NCBI GenBank assembly: GCA_024239075.1
Contig: JANBVI010000025.1
Coordinates: forward strand, 34,011-98,010
Reading direction: 5' to 3'
DNA length: 64,000 nt
Source: Fischerella sp. CENA71
Lineage (GTDB): Bacteria; Cyanobacteriota; Cyanobacteriia; Cyanobacteriales; Nostocaceae
Shown: positions 1 to 9,941 of the stretch, in pieces
Position numbering within the stretch: position 1 is the first letter of the stretch
Layout of the letters: each line of letters opens with the position of its first letter
The notes under the pieces: generated by a model
Databases searched by the model: none
What the model saw: only the letters and a program-made list of their open reading frames with translations
What the model was told of the DNA's origin: nothing
Program-made: the position numbers and the translations under genes

Positions 1-816
1 CAAGATTTCATGTATACCTGGTAAAGTGCAGGTTTGAGTTCCTGTTCTGTTGCAAATATCGATTATTTCCCGAATAACTTTTCCCGCAACTGTAGGCATG
101 GCAATGATAACTTTATGGATGTGTAGAGACTTTACAGCATCAGGAATTTTGTAGCGATCGCCAACTACAGGTATGCCGCGGATGCGTGCGTGTAATTTAA
201 TCGGATCATCGTCAATGAAAGCAACAGGATAAAAACAGAGTTGAGGATTCCTTTGCATTTCTTGCACTAAAGAAACCCCTGCATTCCCAGCACCAATTAT
301 CAGTATTCGTTCCCGTGAGTTAAATAATCTACGCCCTTGCCATATCCTTTCTGCAACCCTCATACTAAAGCGTAACATCCCAATGAAAATACATGAAAGT
401 AATCCATCAATAAATGGTAGTGATTGGGGAAGTTTTTTGAGGGCAATATACGGTATGTAGTAAATAATATGAAATGAGAAAGTTTGAATGACAACTATAG
501 CTGTCACTAACACAGCTATATAAGTTAGTTCCTCAATACTGGCATAACGCCAATAACGCCTATAAAAACCAAAATACCAAAAAATACTCAGTTTTACTAT
601 TAAAAAAATGCTTATAGCGTTTACTATGTCTGGTGTGTATCCTTCTAAAAAAAATTGTCCATCTAAACGCAAGCAAAGAGCTAATAATGGTGTAATTAAA
701 AAAATAATAATATCAAAAACCAAAAAGTGCCGATTTCTCAGGCTCAGAAATTTACGCACTAAAATATTCAATAATTTCTGTATTAAATAGTGAGAAGCTA
801 GGAATAGAAAATTCAT
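1..816 (-). CDS. FlaA1/CapD-family NDP-sugar epimerase/dehydratase, N-terminal part (runs off the window edge)
   Basis: The frame is open from an ATG at 816 down to base 1, giving 272 codons with no stop, so the C-terminus lies outside the window. Residues about 25-160 are hydrophobic with several membrane helices. They are followed by a Rossmann-type start, ILIIGAGNAG, and then FIDDDP, GIPVVGD and VIIAMPT. This arrangement matches membrane-anchored polysaccharide biosynthesis enzymes of the CapD/WbpM/FlaA1 family, which modify nucleotide sugars for capsule or exopolysaccharide. The catalytic SDR domain, which would decide between epimerase and dehydratase, is not in view. A truncated or CoA-binding-only relative therefore cannot be excluded. 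No gene lies within 2.7 kb upstream. Confidence 0.85.
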   Translation of the reverse strand, partial: MNFLFLASHYLIQKLLNILVRKFLSLRNRHFLVFDIIIFLITPLLALCLRLDGQFFLEGYTPDIVNAISIFLIVKLSIFWYFGFYRRYWRYASIEELTYIAVLVTAIVVIQTFSFHIIYYIPYIALKKLPQSLPFIDGLLSCIFIGMLRFSMRVAERIWQGRRLFNSRERILIIGAGNAGVSLVQEMQRNPQLCFYPVAFIDDDPIKLHARIRGIPVVGDRYKIPDAVKSLHIHKVIIAMPTVAGKVIREIIDICNRTGTQTCTLPGIHEIL

Positions 817-2171
817 ATCTTTAAAAACCTCTAGCGCACTTTTAACAAGTTTATGGGCTGGATATCAAAAATTTTGGATTTATTTATGCGGTAATGTAAG
901 TTTGCTGGCTCTGTATTATCAAGAAATAATTGGTAATCAATAAATACAATAACTAATTAGAATATTGTTGTTTAATATTTAATCTAATGATTTTTGACTT
1001 TTTTGGAACTATTGCTAGTTTTAATGCAAAAAATATAAAATTCCAAGTATTTAAGTTAGTCAATACTATCTAACTAAGCATGACTAAAAAATCATTATTT
1101 AATTAAATTTGAAATTTTAGATAAGGAAATGGAAGATGATAAACAAAACTTTAATTTTATATGCTGAACTTACATTTTCTGTTGTCAAAAATGATGATTT
1201 ATCAATTACAGTTTATGCTATCAAGGGTTGATTACCTGCTAACTTTAATAACTTAAATCAGCAGAATAAACTTTGGTAGACATTACAGACACCGCACTCT
1301 GAAAATAGACAGTCAAAACTATTTTGCAAAAAGAGGAAATATTAAATCTTTGATGTGTTGGTCTATGAACAGAAATAATTTATCAACACTTTTCAAGATT
1401 ATCATAAAAATCTTTGGCTGTTTATTGGAATCAGTATTTTTTTGATGAGCGTGTTTTTCGCTAAACAGCTTGTATTATTTGTTTCTAGAATAGAAAACTA
1501 GATTTATTTTAAATCTCTACTTTGCTTTAAAAAAATACATATACAAAGGCTTTTCAGCAATCGCAATAAAAAAGTTATATTTAATTTCAGCGATCGCACG
1601 TAAAATAATTTTTATATTATTGACTCTAAACTGTTTAGAATTATTTCTCTCATTAAGAGCTTTGCCCAAATATTTATAGTATATTTAAATACTGGCTAAT
1701 TCAAATTTATTTATAGTCAAAATAAGGCGTTCATGAAAAAAAAGTAAGTATTAAAAGGATAACAACAAGTAATCTTAGTCAGTCTTAGTGTAAAGATTAC
1801 TTAGAAAGCCCACCTAATATATATTATTTGTTTATATAACATAGAGATCAAATAAAACAAGAGAAATCAGCTGTCACAAGCTAATAGTTTATTATTTATA
1901 GATTTATCTGCTCTACCTAAATAAAAAGCAATATAACTTTGTTTAATTGAATGCAAATATCATGAATTGCATTAATAAATTTTCACTTTATCTTAATTTT
2001 ACAACTATACTAAGAGAGATTTTTCATCAAAAGTTTCTATGTAAATTATTTGATATAACTATATGTTTATTTTTCTAAATTTTACTTGATTGTTTTAGAT
2101 TTTTATGATTCTTTTTTTTTGCTTCATGGAGTTATAACAATAAGCATATTATATTCTATATTTCAAGTTTT

Positions 2172-2199
2172 ATGCAACTTTTATGCAACTACATGCAAC
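2172..2199 (+). promoter_or_regulatory. Array of three phased ATGCAAC motifs
   Basis: ATGCAAC occurs at 2172-2178, 2183-2189 and 2193-2199, with start-to-start spacing of 11 and 10 bp, about one helical turn. Direct repeats with this spacing are typical of sites for OmpR/PhoB-type response regulators. The binding protein is unknown. Confidence 0.45.
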
Positions 2200-2263
2200 A
2201 TTTAATGTGATAGATATCTAGTACATAGAAGTAGAAATAATTTTGTTTATTTCATGAGTTATT

Positions 2264-2340
2264 CTCCTATCAAGTTCGATTTGTACGTATATTATGCTAT
2301 TGAGATACTTCAATGCAACTCATATGCAACATTTATGTTA
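2264..2340 (+). repeat. Direct repeat copy A with two phased ATGCAAC motifs
   Basis: This copy shares the core TATTATGCTATTGAGATACTT and the flanks TCCTATCAA and ATATGCAACATTTAT with copy B, exactly 220 bp downstream. ATGCAAC is at 2313-2319 and 2324-2330, again 11 bp apart. The repeat could carry a promoter, with the motifs just upstream of an AT-rich hexamer. Confidence 0.6.
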
Positions 2341-2483
2341 TGGCTTGAAAACGCAAAGAAGCTCAGTAGTGCAGCTTGGTGTAAAATCGTAGGGTTTTTA
2401 AGGAACTAAATTAGCAAAGCTGAAATTTTTATTCAAAAGATTCTGTGTTATTGATTTGAAGCTTTTGATATTTTTAATATTTT

Positions 2484-2560
2484 GTCCTATCAAATTTGAT
2501 TGTTACCTATATTATGCTATTGAGATACTTAATTGGAACTTATATGCAACATTTATACAA
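2484..2560 (+). repeat. Direct repeat copy B with ATGCAAC motif
   Basis: This copy aligns with copy A over about 77 bp. The first ATGCAAC is degenerate (TTGGAAC at 2533) and the second (2544-2550) is intact. It is followed closely by TACAAT, which resembles a -10 hexamer. Confidence 0.6.
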
Positions 2561-3572
2561 TAGATAAAGACCAGGAATAACTAACGCTAAAAAAGACAAG
2601 ATTGATATTGCTCTTTTGATATAGAGAGGGAAATGATTACTAAAGATTGCTATGCAATAACTTCTTTACTCGATCAGAACTAAAAGCTAAATGACTACTC
2701 TGTAAGTTTGTAAAAACTAGCGTAATTGTATGATAGCAAAATTGAGTATTTCAGATAAAATCAAAGAATGGCAAATTTTTGAAGATATTTTTCTTAGTAA
2801 TTGCTGCACTTCGACTTATTCTTGGCGATCAACTGGTAAATCAGTAGTTCTAAATCGAAATTGCTGTTTAAATTACATTGACACTTCTACAAGATTAAGT
2901 TCAACTTTTTACAAATGTGTGAGTGACAATCTTTATATTTTATAGTATTTTTTAGAACATACATCTAATCTCTAGTTAACTGTGTTTGTGTTTTTATATA
3001 TTTTCATACATTAATATTGACCTGATAAATTCTTGATTAAAGGTTACACAACTGGCACACTATTTTCAGTTTTTAGTGAAGAAGTTAATTTTCATAATCA
3101 GAGCTAAAGTCCTTACTACAAACCAAAAAAGAGACTTGTATTGACTCCTGCGTAAGCCCTATTGATCTTGATGGCTTTACGAACAAATACCACAATCCAA
3201 CCCATCAAAAATTATTTTACCGATAGATAATATTTGACAGGTCTTTTGTGATGCCTGTAGTATCATTCCTAATCTAAATTTATAGAAATCAAAAATCAGT
3301 ACTTGTACTGATTTATCTATCTGCGTAATTCTATTAACATTTATCTACGAACAAAATTTTAATTTTAAATATAAGTGATAGAGATAACAGTATCTTTTCT
3401 AACTTTTAATCAATGCTAATGAAAGTATTTCAGAAGGAGCGGGGAACAAATAACGGGGAAATGGGAAAATAAACTGTACTAAGTTCTGTTCAACAATTAA
3501 ATAAGAATTCTATATGTAAGTAATAAATTTAATTGTTTAGCTGACTTTAAGATAAATAAAGGAGAATCCAAG

Positions 3573-3848
3573 ATGAACAAGGTTCAATTAGCTTTGGTTA
3601 TTAGTTACCTATTGATGACCTGCTATTTCTTAGTGAACTGGTTAAAGTTTCATTTTCGTCATCCTGCTAATTCCCCCGAAGATACGTTTTTATCTTTAGT
3701 CATGTTGGCGATCGCTATTTTCTCCTGGCCGCTGGTTATTCCCATGCACTGTTTACAAACCTTCAAAACAAGACAACTTGAATTTAGCACTGCGCTTCCT
3801 GTGCTGGTTGCAATCTCTGCATTTGGATTAGTGTTTTATATGATCTAG
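3573..3848 (+). CDS. Small membrane protein of unknown function
   Basis: This 91-residue protein has two or three hydrophobic segments, roughly residues 5-25, 43-63 and 73-91, and a basic loop after the first. The start is well supported by AAGGAG nine bases before the ATG. I do not recognise a named family. The composition and codon use look like a genuine cyanobacterial gene. It stands alone, with the long AT-rich desert upstream and the convergent HtrA-type protease gene downstream, so context gives no function. Confidence 0.7.
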   Translation: MNKVQLALVISYLLMTCYFLVNWLKFHFRHPANSPEDTFLSLVMLAIAIFSWPLVIPMHCLQTFKTRQLEFSTALPVLVAISAFGLVFYMI

Positions 3849-4046
3849 CATCGCTACCTTGGAAGTCACGCACTCAAAAGTACTGTGTTTGATGGTTTTG
3901 GCGCTAGTGGTTAAAAGTATAAATAAATTTACCTTAAGTAAGTCAGCACAAAATTGTAGTGACAACAAAAAAAGGCACACAAGGATCTGTATTTGTCACA
4001 CAGAGTACATAGTATATCCAAGTGTACCTTCTGTCGTTAAATTTCT

Positions 4047-5312
4047 TTAATTCATCGCAGTGGGAAATGCACCTGGTTGTACAGCTAAATTGACAGTTTG
4101 ACCTTGACGGCGTAATTCTATGCGTAAGTTTCCGCCGATTTGGCTATTATCTACTGCTTTTTGGATGCTACTAGCATCTTTTACAGTTTCACCATTGAGT
4201 TTTTGAATGACATCACCAGCGCGTATACCTGCTCTTGCAGCTGGTGAATTAGGCATAACTTTCACAACTAATACGCCTTGATCTTCATTGACACTTAAAT
4301 TACTGTTGGGATCTGAGTTGAGGTTCTGCTTTATCTCTGGTGTCAATCCGATCATTTGAATGCCTAAATAAGGATGTTGGGCTTCTCCTGTAGCAATGAG
4401 TTGATCGGCTATGCGTTGAGCTGTGTTGATGGGAATGGCAAATCCGATTCCTTGCGCTCCTTGAATAATAGCTGTATTCATGCCAATTACTTGACCACGA
4501 TCATTTAACAAGGGACCACCAGAGTTACCAGGGTTAATTGCTGCGTCTGTTTGAATATAGTCTACTCGTTTATCACTGGCACCAATTAAACTGCTGTTAC
4601 GTCCGGTAGCACTGATAATTCCTGTGGTGACGGTATTATCTAATCCCAAGGGATTACCGATCGCGATCGCTAATTGTCCTGGTTGTAATTGCTCAGAATT
4701 GCCCATTGTTAAGGTTGGCAGGTTATTTGCCTGAATCTTAACAACTGCTATATCAGTCAATTCGTCTTTACCCAATACCTTTCCGTCAAAGCTACGTCCA
4801 TCTGTGAGTGTCACCTTTACCGTGTCTGCACCATCAACGACGTGAGCATTAGTAAGGATGCGACCATCACCACTAATAATAAAACCTGAACCAGTTCCAC
4901 GTTCTACTCGTTGTTGTGGAGATGATGGTAGTTGTCCCCCAAAAAAGCGCCGGAAGAAGGGGTCGTCAAATTCCTCTGGTATGCGAGTTTTTACGGTTCT
5001 AGAAGAATCAATTCGTACGACTGCCGGACCAACTTTCTTAACAACATTTGTGACAAAGTTCGGATCGTTGTTTACTGGTAAGGGTAGAGCAGCATTAGCT
5101 GGAGTTACTGCCAAATTACTTGCATCCTTAGACATCTGCTCGTGGTTATTAGCCACATATCCGCCAGCAAGGGTCATTCCAGAACCGAGCAATACTAGCG
5201 ATAAATTCACAGCTGCTCTGTGCCAAGGTGTAATTCGACGGGGTTTTTCGGTGGATGAATACGAGGAAAAGTTGTTTGATAAATTGTCGCGATCGCGTGG
5301 TTCTTGTAACAT
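4047..5312 (-). CDS. HtrA/Deg-family serine protease (HhoA/HhoB/HtrA type) with one PDZ domain
   Basis: This 421-residue trypsin-fold protease carries the Deg catalytic triad: His157 in TNAHVV, Asp187 in TDIAVV and Ser264 in GNSGGPL. A single PDZ domain covers about residues 310-410 (YLGIQMIGL, GVLVVKVMPNSPAARAGIRAGDVI). A cytoplasmic N-terminus is followed by a membrane anchor or signal segment at about 33-53, so it acts in the periplasm or thylakoid lumen in protein quality control. Cyanobacteria keep three paralogues, HtrA, HhoA and HhoB, and I cannot tell which this is. The stop at 4047-4049 directly abuts a short intergenic spacer. The gene is single and convergent with the small membrane protein. 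Confidence 0.93.
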   Translation of the reverse strand: MLQEPRDRDNLSNNFSSYSSTEKPRRITPWHRAAVNLSLVLLGSGMTLAGGYVANNHEQMSKDASNLAVTPANAALPLPVNNDPNFVTNVVKKVGPAVVRIDSSRTVKTRIPEEFDDPFFRRFFGGQLPSSPQQRVERGTGSGFIISGDGRILTNAHVVDGADTVKVTLTDGRSFDGKVLGKDELTDIAVVKIQANNLPTLTMGNSEQLQPGQLAIAIGNPLGLDNTVTTGIISATGRNSSLIGASDKRVDYIQTDAAINPGNSGGPLLNDRGQVIGMNTAIIQGAQGIGFAIPINTAQRIADQLIATGEAQHPYLGIQMIGLTPEIKQNLNSDPNSNLSVNEDQGVLVVKVMPNSPAARAGIRAGDVIQKLNGETVKDASSIQKAVDNSQIGGNLRIELRRQGQTVNLAVQPGAFPTAMN

Positions 5313-5831
5313 TTTTTGTACGAAGTATCTCTAAAAGGTACTTCCAATCTAGATACTGATTGTGAAGTTTTTGTTGCACAAATATGGCACTGATGTGAAA
5401 TTTATTTGAATTATGCCAACTTAATAAATGCGAGATGCTCTCTTTATTCAACAGGAGCCAAATAAATATCTTTTGCAAAAATATCAATAGCTTCGATCAT
5501 CTTACCAGTAATATTTAGACCTTTTGCACAAATATTTTTGATCCCACCCTATCATTGAAATTTGTTTCCATCCCCCACATCTCTATATCTGCGTGTAACA
5601 CTTAATTCTCACCGAAACTTCTCCGAAGTCAAATAAATATGCTTAAATTAACTTATAAGACAATCTCGCTTTTATGCCCAGGCACATTCGTTGATTCGGG
5701 GATGTGACCATAAAATTTTTTTGTTATACTCCCAATAACAGGATTTATTTTCGGTTGAGAATTTCGTTTTGATTTTTAGAAGCGTCTCTCCGAATCTAAC
5801 TCTCTACAGCAAATGATTTGGGAGATGCCCT
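5313..5831. other. Divergent intergenic region between the protease and RNA-binding protein genes
   Basis: This 519-bp region contains no gene. It must hold the minus-strand promoter of the HtrA-type gene and the plus-strand promoter and leader of the RRM gene. A TATACT at about 5725 preceded by T-rich DNA is a plausible -10 for the RRM gene and would leave a leader of roughly 100 nt. Long leaders are known for cold-induced cyanobacterial rbp genes. The promoter assignment is inference. Confidence 0.4.
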
Positions 5832-6152
5832 ATGTCTATTTATATCGGTAACTTATCCTATCAGGTTAGGGAAGAAGACTTGAGGGAAGTTTTTGCTGAA
5901 TATGGTACAGTTAAGAAGGTTCAGCTACCTACAGATCGTGAAACCGGACGTCTGCGTGGTTTTGCTTTTGTCGAAATGCAATCAGATGAAGAAGAAGAGC
6001 GTGCTATTGAAGCTTTAGATGGTGCTGAATGGATGGGAAGAGATTTAAAAGTTAACAAAGCTAGACCTCGTCCAGAAAGAAGTGCTCCAAGAAGTTATTC
6101 TTCTGGTGGTGGAAATTGGGGTAACAGCGGCCGCAGCAATCGTCGTTACTAA
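5832..6152 (+). CDS. rbpA: RRM RNA-binding protein with Gly-rich tail (Rbp family)
   Basis: The 106-residue protein is a single RNA-recognition motif. RNP2 is IYIGNL (3-8) and RNP1 is RGFAFVEM (42-49). A short tail rich in Gly, Ser and Arg begins at about residue 82. This is the layout of the cold-inducible RbpA group of cyanobacteria, which bind RNA and affect mRNA fate. The next gene is rpsU, the order known for rbpA1-rpsU in Anabaena. A stem-loop with a T-rich tail between the two suggests partial termination. The family member number cannot be assigned. Confidence 0.93.
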   Translation: MSIYIGNLSYQVREEDLREVFAEYGTVKKVQLPTDRETGRLRGFAFVEMQSDEEEERAIEALDGAEWMGRDLKVNKARPRPERSAPRSYSSGGGNWGNSGRSNRRY

Positions 6153-6184
6153 TACTAGTATAAAAATTTTTAAATTTTAGAGTC

Positions 6185-6235
6185 TCCAGCAGATCAAAAA
6201 AATGAATCTGCTCTGCTGGAATACTTTTCTTTTTT
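6185..6235 (+). terminator. Stem-loop between rbpA and rpsU, probable attenuator
   Basis: TCCAGCAGA (6185-6193) pairs perfectly with TCTGCTGGA (6212-6220) around an 18-nt loop, and a T-rich run follows (6224-6235). It lies between two same-strand genes known to be cotranscribed in Anabaena, so it probably reduces rather than blocks read-through into rpsU. Confidence 0.7.
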
Positions 6236-6271
6236 GATGCAAAGTATCCACCCATACGAGGAGTAATCACA

Positions 6272-6466
6272 ATGACGCAAGTAGTATTGGGAGAAAATGA
6301 AGGGATTGAATCAGCGTTGCGGCGATTCAAGCGCCAAGTTTCCAGAGCTGGTATATTTCAAGATATGAGGAAAAACCGTCACTTTGAGACTCCATTAGAA
6401 AAAGAAAAGCGCAAAGCGATTGCAAGACACAAACAACGCCGTAATGGTGGTTCTCGTCATAGGTAA
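6272..6466 (+). CDS. rpsU: 30S ribosomal protein S21
   Basis: This 64-residue, very basic protein matches bS21: the N-terminal half contains [15 protein letters not shown], followed by [12 protein letters not shown] and an Arg/Lys-rich end. S21 binds the 30S platform and helps start-site pairing with the Shine-Dalgarno sequence. CGAGGAG precedes the ATG at about -9. Its place just downstream of rbpA, separated by a stem-loop, fits the cyanobacterial rbpA1-rpsU unit. Confidence 0.96.
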   Translation: MTQVVLGENEGIESALRRFKRQVSRAGIFQDMRKNRHFETPLEKEKRKAIARHKQRRNGGSRHR

Positions 6467-6488
6467 AGTTTTTTCGTAGAGACGTTAT

Positions 6489-6522
6489 AGATCCCCGAAT
6501 TCTTTAGAAAAATCGGGGATCT
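6489..6522 (+). terminator. Stem-loop after rpsU
   Basis: AGATCCCCGA (6489-6498) pairs with TCGGGGATCT (6513-6522), a perfect 10-bp stem with a 14-nt loop. There is no clear T run on either side. It lies between convergent genes and could end transcripts from both. Confidence 0.5.
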
Positions 6523-6544
6523 GAACAATAAGTCAATCCAAAAT

Positions 6545-9500
6545 CTAAAATTGAGTGACTGCTAAAGCGCCAGCGATCGCTGAAGCAACTAGGGAAGCAA
6601 AAGCAGTATTAAATAACCACCATGCAGCATCTGCAACCGCTTTTCGCGTTTCTTTTGCTTGCTTTTTGGTTTGTTCTTTGAGTGTAGCAAGACGTTTATT
6701 AACTTCTTCTTGGATACGTTCAGCACGGTGAAGAACGCTATCTCTTGTCGCTTCAATTCGATCAATAATCTGATTAGCTTGCTCTTGAGAAATATCCTCA
6801 CGAGAACTGAGGATCGCAACTAGGGTATCACGATCAAATTGACTGAGGCGATCGCGTAACGCTTCTAATCCCATTTGGGGATCATCAAACAATTTGGCAA
6901 AGTCTTGCTGAATCGCTTCATAATTTAGTTCGGGACGATCCAGGGAATTAAGATAGTTGCGGACTCTAGCAAAAATTCCATCAACTATTGATTGTAATCT
7001 ATGCTGGAGTTGCTGGTATTGTTCGACAATCGAGTTGCGAACAGATTCGATTTGATCCACAATTCGGTTAGCTTCAGCTTCTGAAATATCCTCACGTTGG
7101 GATAGTAGCGCCACAAGTGTTGAACGGTCGATTTTGGTTAGGCGATCGCTTAAACTCCCAACTCCTGTGCGGGGATCATGCAGCAATAATTGTAAATCTC
7201 GTTTGATACCCTCCGGGTTGAGTTCTTCTTTATGGGTGTTCCGCAGGTAGTTTTCGAGATTAGCTTCAAAATCCACAACTTGTTTAGTAGTGCGGCTTGC
7301 CAAGCGGCGTGGCGCTCTGACAATCTTACCAATAGCTTGTTGTACCTGGTCAATAATACGATTGACGTCTTCTTCACTCAAGTCTCCTCGCTGAGTCAGC
7401 AATTTGACTAAAGTTTCTCGATCCACCTGCGAGAGGCGATCGCGTAAAGCCAAAGCACCTTCTTGGGGATTTTCGAGTAATTTTTCTAAATCTTGCTGGA
7501 TACTTTCTGGGTTGAGTTCTTCCAAATTAGTATCGCGAAGATATTGTGCGATCGCTCTTGCAGTTTGTGCGTATTGTTCTTTGGCTTGATCAGCTAATTT
7601 TTGCGGTGTTTGCAGGATATTATCACGTACTTGTTCCAAATTATCGAGGATCTGGTTGATCTGCTCTTCACTCAAATCTTGTCGTTGACTCAGTAATTTT
7701 ACTAATGTATCGCGGTCAAATTGCGATATTCTTGCTCGTAAAGCCGAGATTCCTGCTTGCGGATCTTCTAGCAAGGTTCTAAAGTCGCGCTTGATACCTT
7801 CTGGGTTGAGTTCCTCTTTGTTAGTGTTCCGCAGATAATCTTCTACCCTTTGTCGCAGTTGATCAGCTTGTGTTCTTGCTTGTTCTTGCAGTTCTGTAGC
7901 TCGATTCAAAACGCGATCGCGAGTGCTTTCGAGTTGATTAACAATATTATTTGCTTCTTGTTCGTTGATATCTTCACGTTGCTGGAGTAGCTGCACCAAT
8001 GTATCACGATTGAATGGGGAAAGGCGCTGACTTAATTCTTCAAAATCAGCTTCTGGATCTGCCAACAATGTGGCAAAATCTCGCTCAATACCTTCTGGAT
8101 TTAGTTCTTCTTTACTCGTAGAACGCAGATAATTTTCAATGCGCGTACGCACATCTTGGGATTTTTCCCGTGTTTGAGCTTGACGGACTGTTTCTAAAAC
8201 TTCCTGGCGAATATTTTCCAGTTGTTCAGAAATTTCCTTGATTCTTGCTTCGCTAATATCATCGCGTCTTGAAAGCAAACTAGTCAGATACTCTGGATTA
8301 ATTTCCTCTAATTCGCGGCGGACTGTTCCAGGATCTGCATTTGGATCATAGATGACATTTTTGAATTCATCTGCGATCGTAATCCGATTGAAATGCCAGG
8401 GTAAAGAATACAAGATGTAATCTTCCACATCTGCCTTAGTAGTATTGTAAGTTAGTCCTGGTAATCTTTGAGCTATTTGTTCGTTTGCTTGCTCTCTGAG
8501 TTGTTTCAATTGGGAAGTTATTTTCTCAACATCAACCTCCTGAACTTTGTCTTTTAAATCTTCCAGTTGATGGCTGATTTTATCTACATCTATTTCAGAA
8601 AAGTCTACTCTATTGAGAATAGCAGGCACAGCAGCAGTTAAGCCATATTGAATAGCTTGCTTCATTACACCATTACTTTGCTTTCCATTACCTCCACCTG
8701 CTGTCACCAATTCCTGAATTCGTTCACCCAAGTTTTCAGATTTCAATTCTTCGGGACTTGCTTGTTTGAGCAAGTTAATTACCTGTTGCGTCGGATTTCT
8801 GCGATTTAAAACTTGTTCCCAAGCTGCTTGGAATTGATCGGCAATTTGATTAATATCTGCTTTGGAAAAATCTGTGCGCTTACTGATTAAATCGACAAAA
8901 GTCTGGCGATTAATATTTTGTAGTAAATCACTATTAGCCACAGATTGTAAATCGGAATCACGCAGCAGCTTGTCAAATTGCTCACGAATTTCTTTGAGAT
9001 TTAATTGTGGTAATTGTACAGAAGCTAAAGAAGTTTGTAATTTATTGCGGATGCTATCTGGATCAAAACCTGATGTTAATTCCCGGCGTACTGCGGCTGT
9101 AATATCTTCCGCAGTCGCAACCATTTGACTTTTCGCTACGTTAGAACCAATAGCAGTACCTGCTACACCCATCAGTCCTTGTAAACCAGAATTCACAGTG
9201 CTGATCACAGAACCAATTAAAGAACCGACTGCATTTGAACCGAGCCACATTAAGATTGAAAAGTAGGCAGACCAAATGACTACACCAATAATAGCTCCGA
9301 AAAATGCACTACTGATAAAACTCAGTTTCACTGCTAGAAAAGAAGCACTAAATAATGCAATAGTTGCAGTTATTAGCGCCCACCAACCTACTTTAGCTTC
9401 TACTTTGCGAATCGCACCTCCCAAACTTTCTGATTCATCAGCATCTAAATCGACTCCCGATGAAATTCCTATAGCTACAGAAAAGTTCGTTAATAGTAAT

Positions 9501-9670
9501 TGGAAAGCAAAAGCCATGACTAATCCTGCTAGGAATGCTACCAAAAACTTTGGGCCAGAAAAAATAAGAGTTGCTTCGTCTGGAATGACTACCGCCTGAG
9601 CAAAATTAATCGGTACTAATCCAAAATCCAAGGGACACCATTTCAGAGGCAATTCTGTAATGGTAAACAT
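6545..9670 (-). CDS. Large membrane protein with six tandem ~80-residue helical repeats, function unknown
   Basis: From the ATG at 9670 the protein has 1041 residues. I prefer this start to an in-frame GTG at 9703 because GAGG sits eight bases before it. The N-terminal 180 residues hold about four membrane helices with a Gly-rich stretch. A long hydrophilic part follows, with at least six tandem repeats of about 80 residues. Conserved marks are YLR-T-KEELNPE-I--D, LL-DP, RLSQFDRDTLV-LL-QREDIS and NQI-DQ-E--RD. The C-terminus has an amphipathic coiled-coil-like stretch and one more membrane helix. The layout suggests an envelope-anchored structural or scaffolding protein. It resembles proteins annotated only as hypothetical in other cyanobacteria, and no catalytic motif is visible. 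Confidence 0.85.
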   Translation of the reverse strand: MFTITELPLKWCPLDFGLVPINFAQAVVIPDEATLIFSGPKFLVAFLAGLVMAFAFQLLLTNFSVAIGISSGVDLDADESESLGGAIRKVEAKVGWWALITATIALFSASFLAVKLSFISSAFFGAIIGVVIWSAYFSILMWLGSNAVGSLIGSVISTVNSGLQGLMGVAGTAIGSNVAKSQMVATAEDITAAVRRELTSGFDPDSIRNKLQTSLASVQLPQLNLKEIREQFDKLLRDSDLQSVANSDLLQNINRQTFVDLISKRTDFSKADINQIADQFQAAWEQVLNRRNPTQQVINLLKQASPEELKSENLGERIQELVTAGGGNGKQSNGVMKQAIQYGLTAAVPAILNRVDFSEIDVDKISHQLEDLKDKVQEVDVEKITSQLKQLREQANEQIAQRLPGLTYNTTKADVEDYILYSLPWHFNRITIADEFKNVIYDPNADPGTVRRELEEINPEYLTSLLSRRDDISEARIKEISEQLENIRQEVLETVRQAQTREKSQDVRTRIENYLRSTSKEELNPEGIERDFATLLADPEADFEELSQRLSPFNRDTLVQLLQQREDINEQEANNIVNQLESTRDRVLNRATELQEQARTQADQLRQRVEDYLRNTNKEELNPEGIKRDFRTLLEDPQAGISALRARISQFDRDTLVKLLSQRQDLSEEQINQILDNLEQVRDNILQTPQKLADQAKEQYAQTARAIAQYLRDTNLEELNPESIQQDLEKLLENPQEGALALRDRLSQVDRETLVKLLTQRGDLSEEDVNRIIDQVQQAIGKIVRAPRRLASRTTKQVVDFEANLENYLRNTHKEELNPEGIKRDLQLLLHDPRTGVGSLSDRLTKIDRSTLVALLSQREDISEAEANRIVDQIESVRNSIVEQYQQLQHRLQSIVDGIFARVRNYLNSLDRPELNYEAIQQDFAKLFDDPQMGLEALRDRLSQFDRDTLVAILSSREDISQEQANQIIDRIEATRDSVLHRAERIQEEVNKRLATLKEQTKKQAKETRKAVADAAWWLFNTAFASLVASAIAGALAVTQF

Positions 9671-9941
9671 AAATATTTCCCTCACTTTCACTTCATTACA
9701 CACTTCCTTTTGTCCTGGAAATGTGATTACTTCTTCACCCTAGCTAGTAGTGTTTGAAACTGGTACTTCCTCTGGATATAAACACTTCTACCCAAAGTAT
9801 GATTCAAAAAATTTAAAATCAACGTGAGCGATTAGTAAAAATCATAAATGTTCTTTGTTAATTCCTGCTTTTTCTGTTAAATTTATGCTGATTTCCTAGT
9901 AGTCAAGCTGAATTTAATAAAAGAAACCAGGGCTAAAAATC

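Larger units (their letters stand above)
817..3572. other. AT-rich gene desert of about 2.75 kb
   Basis: No convincing gene is present on either strand. The DNA is very AT-rich and full of stops. The longest open stretch (2730-2945, 71 codons) has no ribosome-binding site and a composition unlike a protein, so it is not called. The region holds the ATGCAAC arrays and a diverged 77-bp direct repeat listed separately, and at 3104-3120 a half copy of the CTAAAGTCCTTACTAC repeat found complete near 28.5 and 44.8 kb. It separates the polysaccharide gene on the left from the small membrane protein on the right, so it may hold long leaders or small RNAs. Confidence 0.6.

Noticed and set aside
1379-1501. 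Open stretch reading a membrane-like tail (LWLFIGISIFLMSVFFAKQL) on the plus strand
   Set aside because: No start codon and a stop just upstream. It could be the end of a decayed polysaccharide-chain-length-type gene, but too short to call.
2730-2945. 71-codon open frame in the AT-rich desert
   Set aside because: No ribosome-binding site, odd Cys/Ser-rich composition and no homology I recognise; probably chance.
3859-4050. 63-codon plus-strand frame after the small membrane protein
   Set aside because: No ribosome-binding site and no protein-like pattern.
4858-5334. 158-codon plus-strand frame over the HtrA-type gene
   Set aside because: Antisense shadow of a gene with clear catalytic motifs.
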